From contig JAQTQE010000005.1 in NCBI GenBank assembly GCA_028712365.1, positions 1 through 64,000 on the forward strand: a stretch of DNA of 64,000 nucleotides, read 5' to 3'. The position numbers were made by a program, and so were the translations under genes. Position 1 is the first letter of the stretch. The number at the start of each line of letters is the position of its first letter. Below are positions 38,223 through 50,566 of the stretch, in pieces. Source of the DNA: a bacterium. Its GTDB lineage: Bacteria; CAYTYR01; UBA6262. The notes under the pieces are model-generated. The model ran no database searches. It saw only the letters and a list, made by a program, of their open reading frames with translations, and was not told the origin of the DNA.

Positions 38223-41200
38223 CTATTTCTGCAAGCCAGGCAATCCTGTACCAGCCGGGATCAAATGGCCGATAATTACATTTTCTTTCAAACCGCCCAG
38301 TTTGTCCACTTCGCCGTTAACCGCCGCATTGGTCAGGACGCGGGTAGTTTCCTGGAAGCTCGCCGCCGAAATAAAGCTTTCGCTGGACAGTGAAGCCCTG
38401 GTTATACCCAGCAAGATCGGATTGGCGGTAGCTGCTTCCTTATCATCTTTCCTCATTTTTTCATTGGCTTCATTGAATTTGAACTTATTGATCTGTTCGC
38501 CAGGCAGCAGGTCACTGTCGCCGGACTTGTCAATGATCACGTTCTGCAGCATTTGACGTACAATGACTTCAATATGCTTATCATTGATAAAAACGCCTTG
38601 CAACCGGTACACTTCCTGGATCTCGTTCACCAGGTATTCCTGTACTTCTTTATCCCCTTTGATCCGCAGTATATCGTGCGGATTAATGGACCCGTCAGTA
38701 AGCTGTTCCCCGGCCAGCACCCGGTCGCCTTCATAGACATTCAAATGCTTACCATACGGGATCAGGTATTCGCGCTTCATGCCGGTTTCGCTCTGCACAA
38801 TGATCTTAGTCGCGCCTTTGACCTGCTCGCCAAACTTCACTACCCCGTCAATCTCGGAAATGATCGCCGAACTGCGCGGCTTCCTGGCTTCAAACAATTC
38901 CGCCACTCTGGGCAGACCGCCGGTGATATCTTTGGTACGGGAAATTTCCAGCGGTATTTTCGCGATCACGTCGCCGGTCTCGATCCTGTCGCCTTCGCTC
39001 GCCACGATATGCGCGTCGATCGGCAGAGGATAATTGATCACCGGTTTATTATGCGCGTCCAGGATAATGATCTGCGGATGTTTTTCTTCCTTGTGCCCGA
39101 TCACTATTCTTTCGGTAATATTAGTGCTCTTATTGAGCTCCTCGTGTATGGTAATACCGGAAATAATATCGCCGAATTCAACCGTACCGCTATGCTCGGT
39201 AATGATCGGCATTGAATACGGGTCCCACTCGGCAATGATCGTGCCGGCATCTACTTTCTTGCCATCGCTCACGTTCAGCTTGGCACCGTACGGGATCAGG
39301 TAATTTTCTTTCTTCTTACCGTCTTCATCACGAATGATGATCTCGCCGTTGCGGTTGATAGCTACGAATTTTCCGTCTTTATTTTTAATGGTCTTTAAAT
39401 TATAGTATTTTACTTTGCCTTCTTTACGGGCCTTGATCTCTGATTGCTTGACGATACGGCTGGCAGTACCACCGATATGGAAAGTACGCAGGGTCAGCTG
39501 GGTGCCAGGCTCACCGATAGACTGGGCAGCCACTATACCTACCGGCTCACCCAATTCAGCCATTTTGCTGTTTGACAGGTCACGGCCATAGCAGAGACGG
39601 CAAACACCAATTTTGGATTCGCAGGTCAGCACTGAACGGATACGGATCCTTTCAATACCTGCTTCTTCGATCGCTTTGGCTTTTTCTTCAGTGATCATTT
39701 CCCCGCTCTGGATAATGATCTCGTCCGTTAACAGGTTGACCACGTTGTCCAGGCTCACCCGGCCGGCGATACGCTCGCGCAGGGATTCGATAATTTCATC
39801 GCCTTCTTTCAGGGCTCCGATACGGATACCGTTGACCGTGCCGCAATCTTCTTCAGTCACGATAACGTCATGGGCCACATCGATCAAACGACGGGTCAGG
39901 TAGCCGGCGTCAGCGGTTTTGAGCGCTGTATCAGCCAGGCCTTTTCTGCCGCCGTGAGTGGAAATAAAGTATTCCAATACAGTCAATCCTTCACGGAAGT
40001 TCGAAGTAATAGGCGATTCAATGATTTCACCGATCTCACCGGTGACTTTCTTTTGCGGTCTGGCCATCAAACCACGCATACCAGCCAGCTGCCTGATCTG
40101 TTGACGGCTACCGCGGGCGCCAGAGTCAGCCATCATAAAAATAGAATTGAACTTGGCCTGTCCTGGAGCGATCTTGAGATCATCTTCAGCTTTCAAATCA
40201 TTAAAGAGTATATCAGAGACCTTATCAGTGGTATGGGTCCAGATATCGATCACTTTGTTATAACGTTCTACATCAGTGATGATACCCTTCTTATACTGAC
40301 GTTCGATCTCGTTGACTTCTTTCTGGGCTTTGCCGATCAATTCTTTCTTTTCTTTAGGGATCTTCATATCATCGATATTAATGGTCATCCCGGATACGGT
40401 AGCATAATGGAACCCGATCCTTTTGATCTTATCCAGCATGGTCACAGCCTGAGCATTACCCAGTTTAGTATAACAATCATAGATCAAGCTAGACAACTCT
40501 CGCCGGGTGATATTTCGGTTAATAAAACGCAACTCCAGCGGCAAGATCTCATTAAAAATAACTCGTCCTACCGTAGTCGCGATAATCTGTCCTTGTAAAC
40601 GGACTTTGATCTTGGCATGCAATCCGACAATGCCGTTATCATAAGCTACTGAGACTTCATCAGCGTCGGCAAAGATCTTACCTTCACCGAGATCGCCAAC
40701 TTTCTCTTTGGTCAGGTAACAACATCCCAACACCATGTCCTGGCTGGGAGTAACTATCGGACGGCCGCTGGCTGGTGACAAAATATTATTACTGGCCATC
40801 ATGAGGATCCTGGCTTCCAGCTGAGCTTCGATCGAAAGAGGCACGTGCACAGCCATTTGGTCACCGTCAAAGTCTGCGTTAAAAGCGGTGCAGACCAGCG
40901 GGTGGATACGAATGGCTTTGCCTTCAATGAGCACTGGTTCAAAAGCCTGGATACCTAACCTGTGCAAGGTTGGAGCGCGGTTCAGTAGTACGGGATGATT
41001 CTGGATCACTTCTTCCAATGTATCCCAGATCTCCGGACGCAGCTGCTCGATCATGCGTTTGGCGCTTTTGACCGTATGAGCTACATTCTTCTCGATCAGA
41101 TTCTTGATAATAAAAGGTTTGAATAATTCCAGAGCCATTGATTTAGGCAAACCGCACTGGTTCAGTTTCAACTCCGGACCGACCACGATCACGGAACGGC

Positions 41201-42290
41201 CGGAATAGTCTACGCGTTTACCCAACAAGTTCTGGCGGAACCGGCCCTGTTTTCCTTTGAGAATATCACTGAGTGATTTCAAGGGGCGGTTACCGGCGCC
41301 GGTCACAATGCGGCCGCGGGCGCCATTTTCAAACAGGGCGTCCACTGCTTCCTGGAGCAAGCGCTTTTCATTATTGATCATGATCTCGGGTGCGCCAAGA
41401 TCCTGTATATGTTTCAAACGGTTATTACGGTTGATAATACGACGGTACAAGTCGTTTAAGTCGCTGGTAGCAAAACGCCCGCTTTCCAGGGGCACTAAGG
41501 GCCGAAGATCAGGAGGGATCACTGGAATTACATCCATGACCATCCATTCGGGTTTGTTGCCAGAGTGCATGAACGAATCAATGATGCGTAATTGCTTCAT
41601 CAATTTTATTTTATTCGGCCCAGTCTGCTCGGTCTTGATCCTCTCCCTTAATTCCACGGCAGTCTTGGCCATGTTGACATCTTTTAACAGCTCTTTCACC
41701 GCGCTGGCGCCAATACCGGCTTTGAACGCGCCTTTATATTCCTGACGGTATTTCTGGTAATCTTCTTCGCTTAATAATTGTTTTTTACGCAAAGGAGTAT
41801 TACCCGGATCTATGACTACGTAGCTCACATAATAGACCACTTGTTCCAGTTCTCCCACTCTCATGTTCAAAAGCAAGCCCATACGGCTGGGCAGTCTTCT
41901 GGAGAACCAAATGTGCGCCACTGGTACTGACAGCTCAATATGGCCCATATGGTCGCGTCGGACTTTTGATTCAGTTACTTCCACGCCGCAACGATCGCAA
42001 ATGACACCTTTGTGCTTGACCCATTTATATTTACCGCAGGAACATTCCCAGTCACGCACCGGACCGAAGATCTTCTCACAGAAAAGACCGTCACGCTCGG
42101 GTTTAAAAGTGCGGTAATTAATAGTTTCGGCTTTTTTCACTTCCCCATAGCTCCACGTCCTGATCTGATCGGGGGAAGCCAAACTGACCTTCATGGCATC
42201 AAAACTATCATAGTTCAGCAGCATACCTTTATCTTTAGACTGCTTCAGCGATACTTTTTTTACTTTCGGTTCTTTATCTTTCTTGGACAA
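38223..42290 (-). CDS. rpoC: DNA-directed RNA polymerase subunit beta'
   Basis: [35 protein letters not shown]-type N-terminus; [20 protein letters not shown]. Confidence 0.98.
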   Translation of the reverse strand: MSKKDKEPKVKKVSLKQSKDKGMLLNYDSFDAMKVSLASPDQIRTWSYGEVKKAETINYRTFKPERDGLFCEKIFGPVRDWECSCGKYKWVKHKGVICDRCGVEVTESKVRRDHMGHIELSVPVAHIWFSRRLPSRMGLLLNMRVGELEQVVYYVSYVVIDPGNTPLRKKQLLSEEDYQKYRQEYKGAFKAGIGASAVKELLKDVNMAKTAVELRERIKTEQTGPNKIKLMKQLRIIDSFMHSGNKPEWMVMDVIPVIPPDLRPLVPLESGRFATSDLNDLYRRIINRNNRLKHIQDLGAPEIMINNEKRLLQEAVDALFENGARGRIVTGAGNRPLKSLSDILKGKQGRFRQNLLGKRVDYSGRSVIVVGPELKLNQCGLPKSMALELFKPFIIKNLIEKNVAHTVKSAKRMIEQLRPEIWDTLEEVIQNHPVLLNRAPTLHRLGIQAFEPVLIEGKAIRIHPLVCTAFNADFDGDQMAVHVPLSIEAQLEARILMMASNNILSPASGRPIVTPSQDMVLGCCYLTKEKVGDLGEGKIFADADEVSVAYDNGIVGLHAKIKVRLQGQIIATTVGRVIFNEILPLELRFINRNITRRELSSLIYDCYTKLGNAQAVTMLDKIKRIGFHYATVSGMTINIDDMKIPKEKKELIGKAQKEVNEIERQYKKGIITDVERYNKVIDIWTHTTDKVSDILFNDLKAEDDLKIAPGQAKFNSIFMMADSGARGSRQQIRQLAGMRGLMARPQKKVTGEIGEIIESPITSNFREGLTVLEYFISTHGGRKGLADTALKTADAGYLTRRLIDVAHDVIVTEEDCGTVNGIRIGALKEGDEIIESLRERIAGRVSLDNVVNLLTDEIIIQSGEMITEEKAKAIEEAGIERIRIRSVLTCESKIGVCRLCYGRDLSNSKMAELGEPVGIVAAQSIGEPGTQLTLRTFHIGGTASRIVKQSEIKARKEGKVKYYNLKTIKNKDGKFVAINRNGEIIIRDEDGKKKENYLIPYGAKLNVSDGKKVDAGTIIAEWDPYSMPIITEHSGTVEFGDIISGITIHEELNKSTNITERIVIGHKEEKHPQIIILDAHNKPVINYPLPIDAHIVASEGDRIETGDVIAKIPLEISRTKDITGGLPRVAELFEARKPRSSAIISEIDGVVKFGEQVKGATKIIVQSETGMKREYLIPYGKHLNVYEGDRVLAGEQLTDGSINPHDILRIKGDKEVQEYLVNEIQEVYRLQGVFINDKHIEVIVRQMLQNVIIDKSGDSDLLPGEQINKFKFNEANEKMRKDDKEAATANPILLGITRASLSSESFISAASFQETTRVLTNAAVNGEVDKLGGLKENVIIGHLIPAGTGLPGLQK

Positions 42291-42331
42291 GGACGTTGTC
42301 CTCCTTTATCTAGAAGCAACTGTTCAATAAA

Positions 42332-45300
42332 TTATTTTTTCAGCAATTCAACATTCAAACCTAATCCCTGTAATTCTTTGATCAGGACTTTGAATGATTC
42401 CGGAGTACCTGGCGGAGGCGGCGTTTCACCTTTAATAATTGCCTCATACATCCTGGTACGGCCACTGATATCATCGCTTTTCACGGTCAGGAATTCCTGC
42501 AGCGTGTATGCGGCGCCATAACCTTCGATGGCCCAGACTTCCATTTCACCAAAACGTTGTCCGCCAAATTGGGCCTTACCGCCGAGAGGTTGACGAGTGA
42601 TAAGAGCGTATGGCCCGATCGAACGAGCGTGCATCTTATCATCTACCAAGTGCGCCAATTTCAATATATATACTTGTCCTACTGTTACTTTTTCATGGAA
42701 CGTTTCACCAGTACGACCGTCGTAAAGAGTTACTCTGGAATCACGTGGCAAACCGGCTCTTTCCAGCATATCCTGTATTTCCGCTTCTTTGGCTCCGTCA
42801 AACACTGGGGTTACAGCAACACAACCGAGTTTGCTGGCTCCCCAACCAAGCTCTGCCTCCAGGATCTGTCCGATATTCATACGTGAAGGTACGCTCAAAG
42901 GATTCAAAATGATATCCAGAGGCGTTCCGTCAGCCAAGTAAGGCATATCTTCCTGCGGTAACACTTTAGAAATAACACCTTTGTTGCCGTGCCGTCCGGC
43001 TACTTTATCGCCTACCGAGATTCTTCTCTTGGAAGCGATATATACTTTAACGAGCTTATTGACTTCTACTGACAACTCATCGCCTTTTTTATACCGGTCG
43101 ATGGCCATGTTTTTCTCGCGGCGCGCCTGTTCGATCATAATCAGCGTCATACGCTCAAAAAATTCGGTCTTTTCTTTAGCTTCGGCTTTCAGCTTGGAGG
43201 CGCCTTTAGATTGGCCCTTCAAGGAAGCAGCCAGTTCATTTTTCACCCGCTCAGCTTCTTTTTTAGCATCGCTCTTGATCTTGGAAACAACAGCCTGAAA
43301 TTCCTTATTGATGCGCTCTATTTCTCTCTTTTCGGTAGCTTTAGTACGGCCTTTTTCCTTGCGGGAAAATACTTTTACGCCGATGACCTTGCCATCTACT
43401 CCAGGAGGAACATACAGGCTGGCATCACGGACTTCTTCAGCTTTTTCACCGAAAATCACTCGCAGCAATCTTTCTTCCGGAGTTACCTGGGTTTCTCCCT
43501 TGGGAGTAACTTTACCTACCAGGATGTCTCCAGGCCTGACTTCAGCACCTATACGAATGATCCCCCGCTCATCCAGATTACGCAGGGTATCTTCGCCTAC
43601 ATTAGGAATATCCCGGGTAATTTCTTCGGCGCGCAATTTCAAGTCACGGGCTTCGATCTCAAATTCAGTTATATGCACGCTGGTAAAGACGTCTTCCTTG
43701 AGCAATCTTTCATTGATCAAGATAGCATCTTCAAAATTATACCCTTCCCAGGTCATAAATCCTACCAGCAGGTTCCGTCCCAAGGCCAGGTCTCCGCCAT
43801 CGGTAGCGGCGCCATCAGCAATAATCGTGCCTTTGCTGACCCGGTCACCAGCTTGCACTATCGGCCGCTGGTTAACACAAGTGTCCTGGTTGGTGCGGAT
43901 AAATTTCTTCAAATAATAAATATCGATATCGCCATTGGCGCCATTGTCCTTACTTTTTCCGCTGTCTTCACCCCAGATAATTATTTTTTCACTATCGGCA
44001 AAACGGACAATGCCATCACGCTTAGCTAAGATCACAGCACCGCTGTCTACGGCTATTTTCTGTTCCATACCGGTACCTACGAGCGGCCTTTCCGGGAATA
44101 AGAGAGGAACAGCTTGCCGTTGCATGTTAGATCCCATCAAGGCGCGGTTCGCGTCATCATGCTCCAGGAATGGTATCAACGCCGCGGCAATACTGACCAG
44201 CTGTTTCGGAGAAACGTCCATATAAGCGATCTCGCTGGGCGGCAGTAACGGGAAGATATCACGGAGCCTGGTCAATACTTGCGCATCCAGTATCTTTCCG
44301 GTTTTTTCTTCCATTAAGGTATTCGCTTGCGCTACTACTACTTCATCTTCATCATCCGCGGTAAAATATTCTATCTCACTTGTCGCTTTGCCATCTTTGA
44401 CTTTACGGTATGGAGTTTCTAAGAATCCATATTCATTTACTTTGGCATAGGTGGAAAGCGAGGTGATCAAACCAATGTTTGGTCCTTCCGGTGTTTCGAT
44501 CGGACAGATCCGACCGTAATGGGTCGGGTGCACGTCACGCACTTCAAAGCCAGCCCGCTTCCGGTTCAAACCACCGGGTCCGAGAGCGCTTAAGCGGCGC
44601 TTATGGGTTAATTCGGCCAATGGATTAGTCTGGTCCATGAATTGGGACAATTGGCTAGAACCGTAGAACTTCCTGATCACGGCTACTATCGGCGACGTAT
44701 TGATCAGGTCGCGCGGTGTAATATTTTCCAAGTCCTTAATATTCATTTTTTCCCGGACCAGGCGTTCCATATGGGACAATCCTATACGAATCTGGTTTTC
44801 CAAGAGTTCCCCTACCGAACGGATACGGCGATTGCCCAAATGGTCAATATCATCAATAATTCTCCGGGCAACGATCTTGCCATGACTATCTTTCAACTCG
44901 GAAATACCGTTATTCAAATCAATAACATACTTGATCGTTTCAATGATATCCTGTACGGTCAGGGTGCGTTTGGAATCAGCGATATCCAAATGTAATTTCT
45001 TATTTAGTTTATAGCGGCCTACTTTACCCAGGTCATACTTCTTGGGATTGGTGAACAATAATTCCTGCAGGTAATTCTGGGCCATTTCAGTCCCGAGGAA
45101 ATCAAACGGGCGCAATTTCTTAAAGATTTCCATGGCTACATCGCGGTTGGATTTGATCGGGTCTTTTTTGATCGTATTGAGAATAGTGACATTATTGATC
45201 TGGGGATCGATCTTGACAATCTTGACCTTCTCTACTTTCTCTTTCATCAGCAGATCATAGAGTTCCTTGGTTATTTCTTTAGCAGCGTCCAGCAGGATCT

Positions 45301-46066
45301 CACCGGTTTTAGGATTGACTACATCGCTGGCAAGATAGCTGCCGATCAAACGATCCTGACTTTCCTGGGAATCCCGCACTTTGATCTCTTCATTTTCATA
45401 GAACAGATTAAGGATCTTTTCATCGGTTTCATATCCCAACACCCGCAGGAAAGTAGTGACCGGGAATTTGCGTTTCTTATTGATGCGCACAAATAAGGCA
45501 TTATTAATGTCAAACTCAAATTCAACCCAAGCCCCGCGATACGGAATAATGCGGGCGGTATAAAGTTTCTTACCATAAGAAGAGATCGCGTTATTTTCAT
45601 CTTCTTCGAAGATCACGCCTGGTGAACGGTGCAACTGGCTGACAACAACGCGCTGGGCCCCATTAATAATGAAAGAACCGGTAGTGGTCATTAAAGGCAG
45701 TTCGCAGATGAATATCTCCTGCTCAGTCACTTCCTTGACTTTATTCTTGGCTTCGGCATCCTTGATGATCAAACGGATCTTGGCCTTGAGCGGTGAAGCA
45801 TAGGTCATATCTTTTTCAATACATTCGTTTTCGTTATATACCGGTGTATCCAGGATATAATTAACATATTCTAACGACAAAGTTCCCGTCGAATTAGCGA
45901 TCGGGAAAATGTCCTTGAAGGCGGCTTGCAGACCGGTATACTTCCTTTTTTCCGGAGTTACGCTCTGCTGCAGGAACTCAGCATAGGATTTCTTCTGTAT
46001 TTCCAGAAGATCAGGAAGATCCATTATTGAGGGAATGCGGGCAAAATTCAACTTCTTTTTGCTCAT
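42332..46066 (-). CDS. rpoB: DNA-directed RNA polymerase subunit beta
   Basis: [50 protein letters not shown]. Confidence 0.98.
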   Translation of the reverse strand: MSKKKLNFARIPSIMDLPDLLEIQKKSYAEFLQQSVTPEKRKYTGLQAAFKDIFPIANSTGTLSLEYVNYILDTPVYNENECIEKDMTYASPLKAKIRLIIKDAEAKNKVKEVTEQEIFICELPLMTTTGSFIINGAQRVVVSQLHRSPGVIFEEDENNAISSYGKKLYTARIIPYRGAWVEFEFDINNALFVRINKKRKFPVTTFLRVLGYETDEKILNLFYENEEIKVRDSQESQDRLIGSYLASDVVNPKTGEILLDAAKEITKELYDLLMKEKVEKVKIVKIDPQINNVTILNTIKKDPIKSNRDVAMEIFKKLRPFDFLGTEMAQNYLQELLFTNPKKYDLGKVGRYKLNKKLHLDIADSKRTLTVQDIIETIKYVIDLNNGISELKDSHGKIVARRIIDDIDHLGNRRIRSVGELLENQIRIGLSHMERLVREKMNIKDLENITPRDLINTSPIVAVIRKFYGSSQLSQFMDQTNPLAELTHKRRLSALGPGGLNRKRAGFEVRDVHPTHYGRICPIETPEGPNIGLITSLSTYAKVNEYGFLETPYRKVKDGKATSEIEYFTADDEDEVVVAQANTLMEEKTGKILDAQVLTRLRDIFPLLPPSEIAYMDVSPKQLVSIAAALIPFLEHDDANRALMGSNMQRQAVPLLFPERPLVGTGMEQKIAVDSGAVILAKRDGIVRFADSEKIIIWGEDSGKSKDNGANGDIDIYYLKKFIRTNQDTCVNQRPIVQAGDRVSKGTIIADGAATDGGDLALGRNLLVGFMTWEGYNFEDAILINERLLKEDVFTSVHITEFEIEARDLKLRAEEITRDIPNVGEDTLRNLDERGIIRIGAEVRPGDILVGKVTPKGETQVTPEERLLRVIFGEKAEEVRDASLYVPPGVDGKVIGVKVFSRKEKGRTKATEKREIERINKEFQAVVSKIKSDAKKEAERVKNELAASLKGQSKGASKLKAEAKEKTEFFERMTLIMIEQARREKNMAIDRYKKGDELSVEVNKLVKVYIASKRRISVGDKVAGRHGNKGVISKVLPQEDMPYLADGTPLDIILNPLSVPSRMNIGQILEAELGWGASKLGCVAVTPVFDGAKEAEIQDMLERAGLPRDSRVTLYDGRTGETFHEKVTVGQVYILKLAHLVDDKMHARSIGPYALITRQPLGGKAQFGGQRFGEMEVWAIEGYGAAYTLQEFLTVKSDDISGRTRMYEAIIKGETPPPPGTPESFKVLIKELQGLGLNVELLKK

Positions 46067-46105
46067 CTGAACCTCATACTTTCGTTAAAAAAACATGTTT
46101 ATTAT

Positions 46106-46153
46106 AAAAAGTTTAACTCTCTGCTTTAAAAAGAGTAGAGAGAGAAACTTTTT
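46106..46153 (-). terminator. Stem-loop attenuator/processing site between rplL and rpoB
   Basis: Minus strand AAAAAGTTTCTCTCTCTACTCTTTTTAAAGCAGAGAGTTAAACTTTTT; arms AAAAAGTTT/AAACTTTTT plus CTCTCT/AGAGAG. Confidence 0.6.
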
Positions 46154-46199
46154 ACCTATATATTAGCTAACTACGTGAGACGTTAAGGTAAAAATTAGC

Positions 46200-46574
46200 T
46201 TATTTAAGCTCAGCAGTAGCGCCGGCTTCTTCCAATTTTTTCTTCATTTCGTTGGCTTGTTCTTTCGTTAAGCCTTCCTTCACTGGTTTGGGCACGCCCT
46301 CTACCAGATCCTTGGCTTCTTTCAAGCCCAGGTTAGTCAGCTCTCTGACTACCTTGATGACCCCGATCTTGTTCGCGCCAAATCCGGTCAGCATCACGGT
46401 AAAGTCAGTTTTCTCTTCGGCAGCTGCGGCTCCCGGTGCTGCTGCAGCAGCAACTGCTACAGGAGCAGCGCTTACTCCGAACTTCTCTTCTAGAGCTTTG
46501 ACCAGCTCGCTTAATTCCAACACGCTCATTTTCTCAATTGACTCAATCATTTGATCCTTAGTTATTGCAGTCAT
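46200..46574 (-). CDS. rplL: 50S ribosomal protein L7/L12
   Basis: [43 protein letters not shown]; start MTAITKDQM. Confidence 0.97.
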   Translation of the reverse strand: MTAITKDQMIESIEKMSVLELSELVKALEEKFGVSAAPVAVAAAAAPGAAAAEEKTDFTVMLTGFGANKIGVIKVVRELTNLGLKEAKDLVEGVPKPVKEGLTKEQANEMKKKLEEAGATAELK

Positions 46575-46609
46575 GTACTGCACCTCCTTATTATATCCCA
46601 TCCCGGGGA

Positions 46610-47143
46610 TTATGCGCTTGTTTGCGCTTTATTTTTACTGATTCCATCCAGCACGGTCACCAGTTTTTGCAGCGGACCATTCAGGACATAAACCAAATTA
46701 GCATACGGCGCCTGCAGTCTGGATACGAGCATAGATAACAACACCTGCCTGTTAGGCAGGCTAGCCAACGATTTTAATTCTTTCTCATTCACCACCTTTT
46801 TTTCAATTAATCCAGCTTTGACTTTTAGCTTCTCATGGTCCTTTTTGAAATCCATAATGACCTTGGCCGGGCCAACCGGATCCCCATAAACAAAACAAAC
46901 CGCGGTCGGCCCCGTTAGGGTGTTATCGATCGCGGTATAATCTGTATCTTTGCTGGCTATATGCAACAGCGTATTCTGAATAATATGGTATTCGCAGGAA
47001 ACTTTTCTCAATTTGCTTCTCAGGTCATTGAGATCGCCCACGTTTAAACCTTGATATTCAGTAACAATTACTCCACTGGCCTTCTGGAGCTTGTCTTTCA
47101 GGTTTTCCATTACTTCTTTTTTGACTGCTTTTGTTTTTGGCAT
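46610..47143 (-). CDS. rplJ: 50S ribosomal protein L10
   Basis: [23 protein letters not shown]; position. Confidence 0.94.
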   Translation of the reverse strand: MPKTKAVKKEVMENLKDKLQKASGVIVTEYQGLNVGDLNDLRSKLRKVSCEYHIIQNTLLHIASKDTDYTAIDNTLTGPTAVCFVYGDPVGPAKVIMDFKKDHEKLKVKAGLIEKKVVNEKELKSLASLPNRQVLLSMLVSRLQAPYANLVYVLNGPLQKLVTVLDGISKNKAQTSA

Positions 47144-47164
47144 GTTTTCATCCTCATCTTATAA

Positions 47165-47280
47165 AAAGAAAAAAAACTTCTCACCGAACCGATGGAAGTT
47201 TTTTGTGTTGACTTCTCTGTCTCGGCAGGCTCTTAGCAAAAGAATTAATCCGCCCTAAAGTACAAGGCGGATACCTTGCT
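47165..47280 (-). ncRNA. Candidate L10 (rplJ) leader with transcription attenuator
   Basis: Minus strand GCCTGCCGAGACAGAGAAG (resembles L10-leader conserved segment) then AAAAAACTTCC-ATCGGTTCGGTGA-GAAGTTTTTTTTC hairpin (47169-47204) before rplJ. Confidence 0.6.
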
Positions 47281-47297
47281 TCTTAGACTATGTATAC

Positions 47298-47326
47298 ATA
47301 ATATCAGATGTCGCAAATATTGTCAA
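47298..47326 (-). promoter_or_regulatory. Sigma70-like promoter upstream of rplJ leader
   Basis: Minus strand TTGACA (47326-47321), 17-nt spacer, TATTAT (47303-47298). Confidence 0.75.
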
Positions 47327-47362
47327 GTACTTTTTTCTTAAAAATGATTACACGGGTTAGAG

Positions 47363-48067
47363 CTACTTCGTTAATGAGTTCAATACTTGGGTAGAATCTA
47401 ATTTGATTCCAGGGCCCATAGTGGAGCAAAGGGACATAGATTTAATATAATGGCCTTTAGCCGTAGCTGGTTTAGCTTTGACCACAGCCTCGATCAAGGC
47501 TTTAGCATTCTCTTCCAACTGGTTAGCGGCAAAACTAATCTTGCCTACTATACTATGGATAACTGCTGAAGCGTCAGCCCGATACTCAACTTTACCTTTT
47601 TTAATCTCACCAACAGCTTTACCAACTTCAAAAGTAACCGTGCCTACTTTGGGATTAGGCATCAATCCTTTGGGTCCCAAGACCTTACCCACCTTGGACA
47701 AATCTTTCATCACATCAGGAGTCGCCACGATCACATCAAAATCCAACCAGCCTCCGGCTATCTTTTCGATCATGTCTTCAGCGCCGACAAAATCCGCTTT
47801 AGCAGCTTCGGCTTCTTTTATTTTTTCACCTTTAGCCACGACCAGCACTCTTTTGCTTTTGCCGGTACCATGGGGCATGACCACAGCACCCCTAATAGAT
47901 TGTTCAGCCTGCTTTGGATCAATCCCTAAACAGACCGTAAGCTCTATAGTCTCATCAAACTTTGCCGTAGCTGTCTGTTTGACTAATTCACAAGCTTCTT
48001 TTAAGGTATACGTTTTATTCCGGTCAACCAATTTCGCTACATTAACATATTTCTTACCATGACCCAT
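47363..48067 (-). CDS. rplA: 50S ribosomal protein L1
   Basis: [60 protein letters not shown]. Confidence 0.95.
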   Translation of the reverse strand: MGHGKKYVNVAKLVDRNKTYTLKEACELVKQTATAKFDETIELTVCLGIDPKQAEQSIRGAVVMPHGTGKSKRVLVVAKGEKIKEAEAAKADFVGAEDMIEKIAGGWLDFDVIVATPDVMKDLSKVGKVLGPKGLMPNPKVGTVTFEVGKAVGEIKKGKVEYRADASAVIHSIVGKISFAANQLEENAKALIEAVVKAKPATAKGHYIKSMSLCSTMGPGIKLDSTQVLNSLTK

Positions 48068-48091
48068 TTGTTTCCTCCTGGTGGTATTAGC

Positions 48092-48110
48092 GTCCCGATC
48101 TGATCGGGAC
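48092..48110. repeat. Perfect palindrome GTCCCGATCTGATCGGGAC between rplA and rplK
   Basis: 9-bp arms around a central T/A. Confidence 0.8.
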
Positions 48111-48127
48111 TCCCACATTATATACAG

Positions 48128-48553
48128 CTACTCTATCTCGATCCCCATTGACCTGGCTGTTCCTTCAACCATATGGATCGCCCCTTCCAGGTCCTTGGCG
48201 TTCAAATCAACCATTTTCTGGTTAGCGATCTCTTTGACTTTCTCTTTGGAAACCTTGCCGATCTTCTTACGGTTCGGTTCTCCGCTGGCCACCGCGATCC
48301 CGGCGGCTTTCTTTAATAATATAGCTACCGGAGGCACTTTGGTTATAAAGGTAAAACTGCGGTCTTCAAAAACAGTAATTATTACAGGAATGATTATACC
48401 TTGTTCCTGATTGGCTGTTTTGGCGTTAAACTGCTTACAAAATTCCATAATGTTAACACCTTGTTGGCCTAATGCCGGTCCGACCGGGGGAGCGGGATTT
48501 GCTGCTCCTGCGGGAATCTGTAATTTAACGATTGCTTTTACTTTCTTAGCCAT
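48128..48553 (-). CDS. rplK: 50S ribosomal protein L11
   Basis: [43 protein letters not shown]. Confidence 0.97.
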   Translation of the reverse strand: MAKKVKAIVKLQIPAGAANPAPPVGPALGQQGVNIMEFCKQFNAKTANQEQGIIIPVIITVFEDRSFTFITKVPPVAILLKKAAGIAVASGEPNRKKIGKVSKEKVKEIANQKMVDLNAKDLEGAIHMVEGTARSMGIEIE

Positions 48554-48762
48554 TGAAAACTCCTTTAATAAAACTCCCCAAACCTCGCTCAAAGGGGCTC
48601 CCGCCCCTCTTCTTGCGTTCAGCCGGTGATTTTACTCCATAAAAACTGGAACTTCGGCCTCACTATTACCCCTTGGGGGAGCTTCTGACATACTCAATTC
48701 TATTTGAATCAATAAAAATACGACTGCAGTGTTCCAATGATTGCCGCTGCAATCGTGAAAGT

Positions 48763-49293
48763 TTATATTTTTTCGACTTGCAGGAAATCAAGCTCAACCG
48801 GTGTAGCCCGTCCAAAGATCGTGACCATGACTTTCAGCTTGCCCCGCTCCATGTTCACTTCTTCCACTATCCCGGCAAAATTAGCAAACGGGCCTTCAAT
48901 GATCCTTACATTTTCGTTCTTATCAAACATGATCGCCGGTTTAGGCTTCGCAGTGTGTTCCCGGTTACTAAGGTCTAGGATCTTGGCGATCTCTTCTTCC
49001 GGTAATGGTACCGGAGTAGTCCCACCCAGGAAACCGGTAATACCAGGAGTAGTGCGGATCACTCCCCATACCTGCTCATCCATCTCCATTTCCACTAGCA
49101 CATAGCCAGGGAAAAATTTCCGGGTATAAACTTTTTTCTTGTTATTTTTAATTTCTACTACTTCTTCAGTAGGAACCAGCACGTTGAAGATCTTATCAAT
49201 CAGGTTTTTAGTCGCTACCAGTTTAAGTAGATTCTCTTTGACCCGATCTTCATGTCCCGTATAGGTGTGCAATACATACCAGCGCTTTGCCAT
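48763..49293 (-). CDS. nusG: Transcription termination/antitermination protein NusG
   Basis: RWYVLHTYTGHEDRVKENL; FPGYVLVEMEMDEQVWGVIRTTPGITGFLG. Confidence 0.97.
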   Translation of the reverse strand: MAKRWYVLHTYTGHEDRVKENLLKLVATKNLIDKIFNVLVPTEEVVEIKNNKKKVYTRKFFPGYVLVEMEMDEQVWGVIRTTPGITGFLGGTTPVPLPEEEIAKILDLSNREHTAKPKPAIMFDKNENVRIIEGPFANFAGIVEEVNMERGKLKVMVTIFGRATPVELDFLQVEKI

Positions 49294-49311
49294 TAGCTTC
49301 AACCTTTACCT

Positions 49312-49509
49312 TTACATAATCAGGCCAAACAACCTGGAAAGCACAAAATCTACCAGCCCGATAAACATGGAAAGAACCAGTATGGCAAAAATAACTACTA
49401 TCGTAGCCCCGATAAATTCCTGCTTTGAGGACCACGATACCTTTTTGCCTTCAGCTACTACTTCTCTGAAGAATTGCTTTACTTTTTCCAGAATCTGCTT
49501 AGCATTCAT
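49312..49509 (-). CDS. secE: Preprotein translocase subunit SecE
   Basis: 65 aa, FFREVVAEGKKVSWSSKQEFIGATIVVI. Confidence 0.93.
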   Translation of the reverse strand: MNAKQILEKVKQFFREVVAEGKKVSWSSKQEFIGATIVVIFAILVLSMFIGLVDFVLSRLFGLIM

Positions 49510-49544
49510 AAATAACCCGTATTTTTAGTTAATACAATCCAATA

Positions 49545-49573
49545 TATATATAGTATAGTGAATATTTTGTCAA
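49545..49573 (-). promoter_or_regulatory. Sigma70-like promoter for secE-nusG operon
   Basis: Minus strand TTGACA (49573-49568), 17-nt spacer, TATATA (49550-49545). Confidence 0.7.
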
Positions 49574-49590
49574 GCACTATTTTTAGAAAA

Positions 49591-49641
49591 ACGATTACAT
49601 AGATTACAAAAGAAGATTACCCGCCAAAATACGTCGGCGGG
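49591..49641. repeat. GATTAC word array plus palindrome CCCGCC-AAAATACGTC-GGCGGG
   Basis: cgattacatagattacaaaagaagattacccgccaaaatacgtcggcggg. Confidence 0.5.
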
Positions 49642-49652
49642 CGCAGCACAGA

Positions 49653-50447
49653 CTAAAGCTTAAATCTCAGGCTGAGCGCGTAAGCTGAGTCACCACCGAC
49701 TGTGTTATATTCCAGTCCCAAGCGGAAGAACGGCAAGGGCGTAACTTCAAAACCTGCCAAAAAACGGGTCTCCGTCGTATTGGTATCCCAAGATTTATTA
49801 AGTCCAAGTGAATCTATCCGATAGGTTGCTTCCGTGGTAAATTTTTCCTGACCCACGCCGATATAAGGAGTAAAAATAAGCAATTCTTTCTGTATAATAG
49901 CTTTTACCCCTAGATTATGGGCTTTAATGACTGCCTGAGCATCGTCTGAATCTTTGCCGAATTTAACATCTGAAATTTTATTATAAGTAAAACTGACGCT
50001 TACCCCTGGTGTAGTCAGGGTGTCATTTAACAAGCCAATTCTTAGTTCGCCCCCCATCACCCCTACCGCGTCTTCGGTCCCAGAGGGAATAACTCCGTAT
50101 CGTGCGCCAACAGCTACAGAGCCGATGCCGCTTACCACGGGCAGGTCGATACCACCAAACAAACCAAGCCGGGCTGTGGCATAAACAGTCGGGAAATAAG
50201 TGCTTTTAGATTCACCGGTATTGATATCCTTATAATCGACTTTAAAAGCCGCTACTCCTGTACCTACAGTAAAATTTGGCAATCCCGGCAGAGGTTCTCC
50301 GCCGTTCAATCCGGTTGAAACAACCCCGTTCAAAGGCCTATTAATTACATTTAGCAGATCTAAAACTCCTTGTTCTGTCGGTGCCGCCAATACAACCTGC
50401 ACCATAAGTAATATTGTTAAACCCGTTAAAAGCAATAGTTTCTTCAT
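49653..50447 (-). CDS. Putative outer-membrane beta-barrel protein
   Basis: Signal peptide MKKLLLLTGLTILLMVQVVLAAP; alternating strand-like pattern ending in ALSLRFKL; ORF-track N-terminus (to 50522) is translated word repeat. Confidence 0.65.
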   Translation of the reverse strand: MKKLLLLTGLTILLMVQVVLAAPTEQGVLDLLNVINRPLNGVVSTGLNGGEPLPGLPNFTVGTGVAAFKVDYKDINTGESKSTYFPTVYATARLGLFGGIDLPVVSGIGSVAVGARYGVIPSGTEDAVGVMGGELRIGLLNDTLTTPGVSVSFTYNKISDVKFGKDSDDAQAVIKAHNLGVKAIIQKELLIFTPYIGVGQEKFTTEATYRIDSLGLNKSWDTNTTETRFLAGFEVTPLPFFRLGLEYNTVGGDSAYALSLRFKL

Positions 50448-50475
50448 GTAAACCTCCTTATAGAATTCAATTTCT

Positions 50476-50558
50476 AAATCCGAATATCTAAATCCTAAAC
50501 AAATACTAATTTCAAAATTCAAAACTGTTTAGAATTTAGGATTTAGTGCTTCGGATTT
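50476..50558. repeat. Long imperfect hairpin built from AAATCCGAATATCTAAATCCTAAAC words
   Basis: Left 50476-50500 AAATCCGAATATCTAAATCCTAAAC; reverse complement of right (50527-50558) AAATCCGAAGCACTAAATCCTAAATTCTAAAC. Confidence 0.75.
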
Positions 50559-50566
50559 GTTCTTAG

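Noticed and set aside
38553-39215. 220-aa plus-strand ORF antisense to rpoC
   Set aside because: Spurious antisense frame of a conserved gene.
42165-42181. GATCTGATCGGGG resembling the 48092 palindrome, inside rpoC
   Set aside because: Encodes the conserved [11 protein letters not shown] motif; only half of the palindrome, coincidental.
49510-49652. Expected tRNA-Trp/rpmG upstream of secE
   Set aside because: No cloverleaf or L33 ORF found; region holds a promoter and repeat only.
50448-50522. N-terminal extension MNFEISICLGFRYSDLEIEFYKEVY of the beta-barrel ORF
   Set aside because: Translated intergenic word repeat; real start is MKKLLLLTG with RBS.
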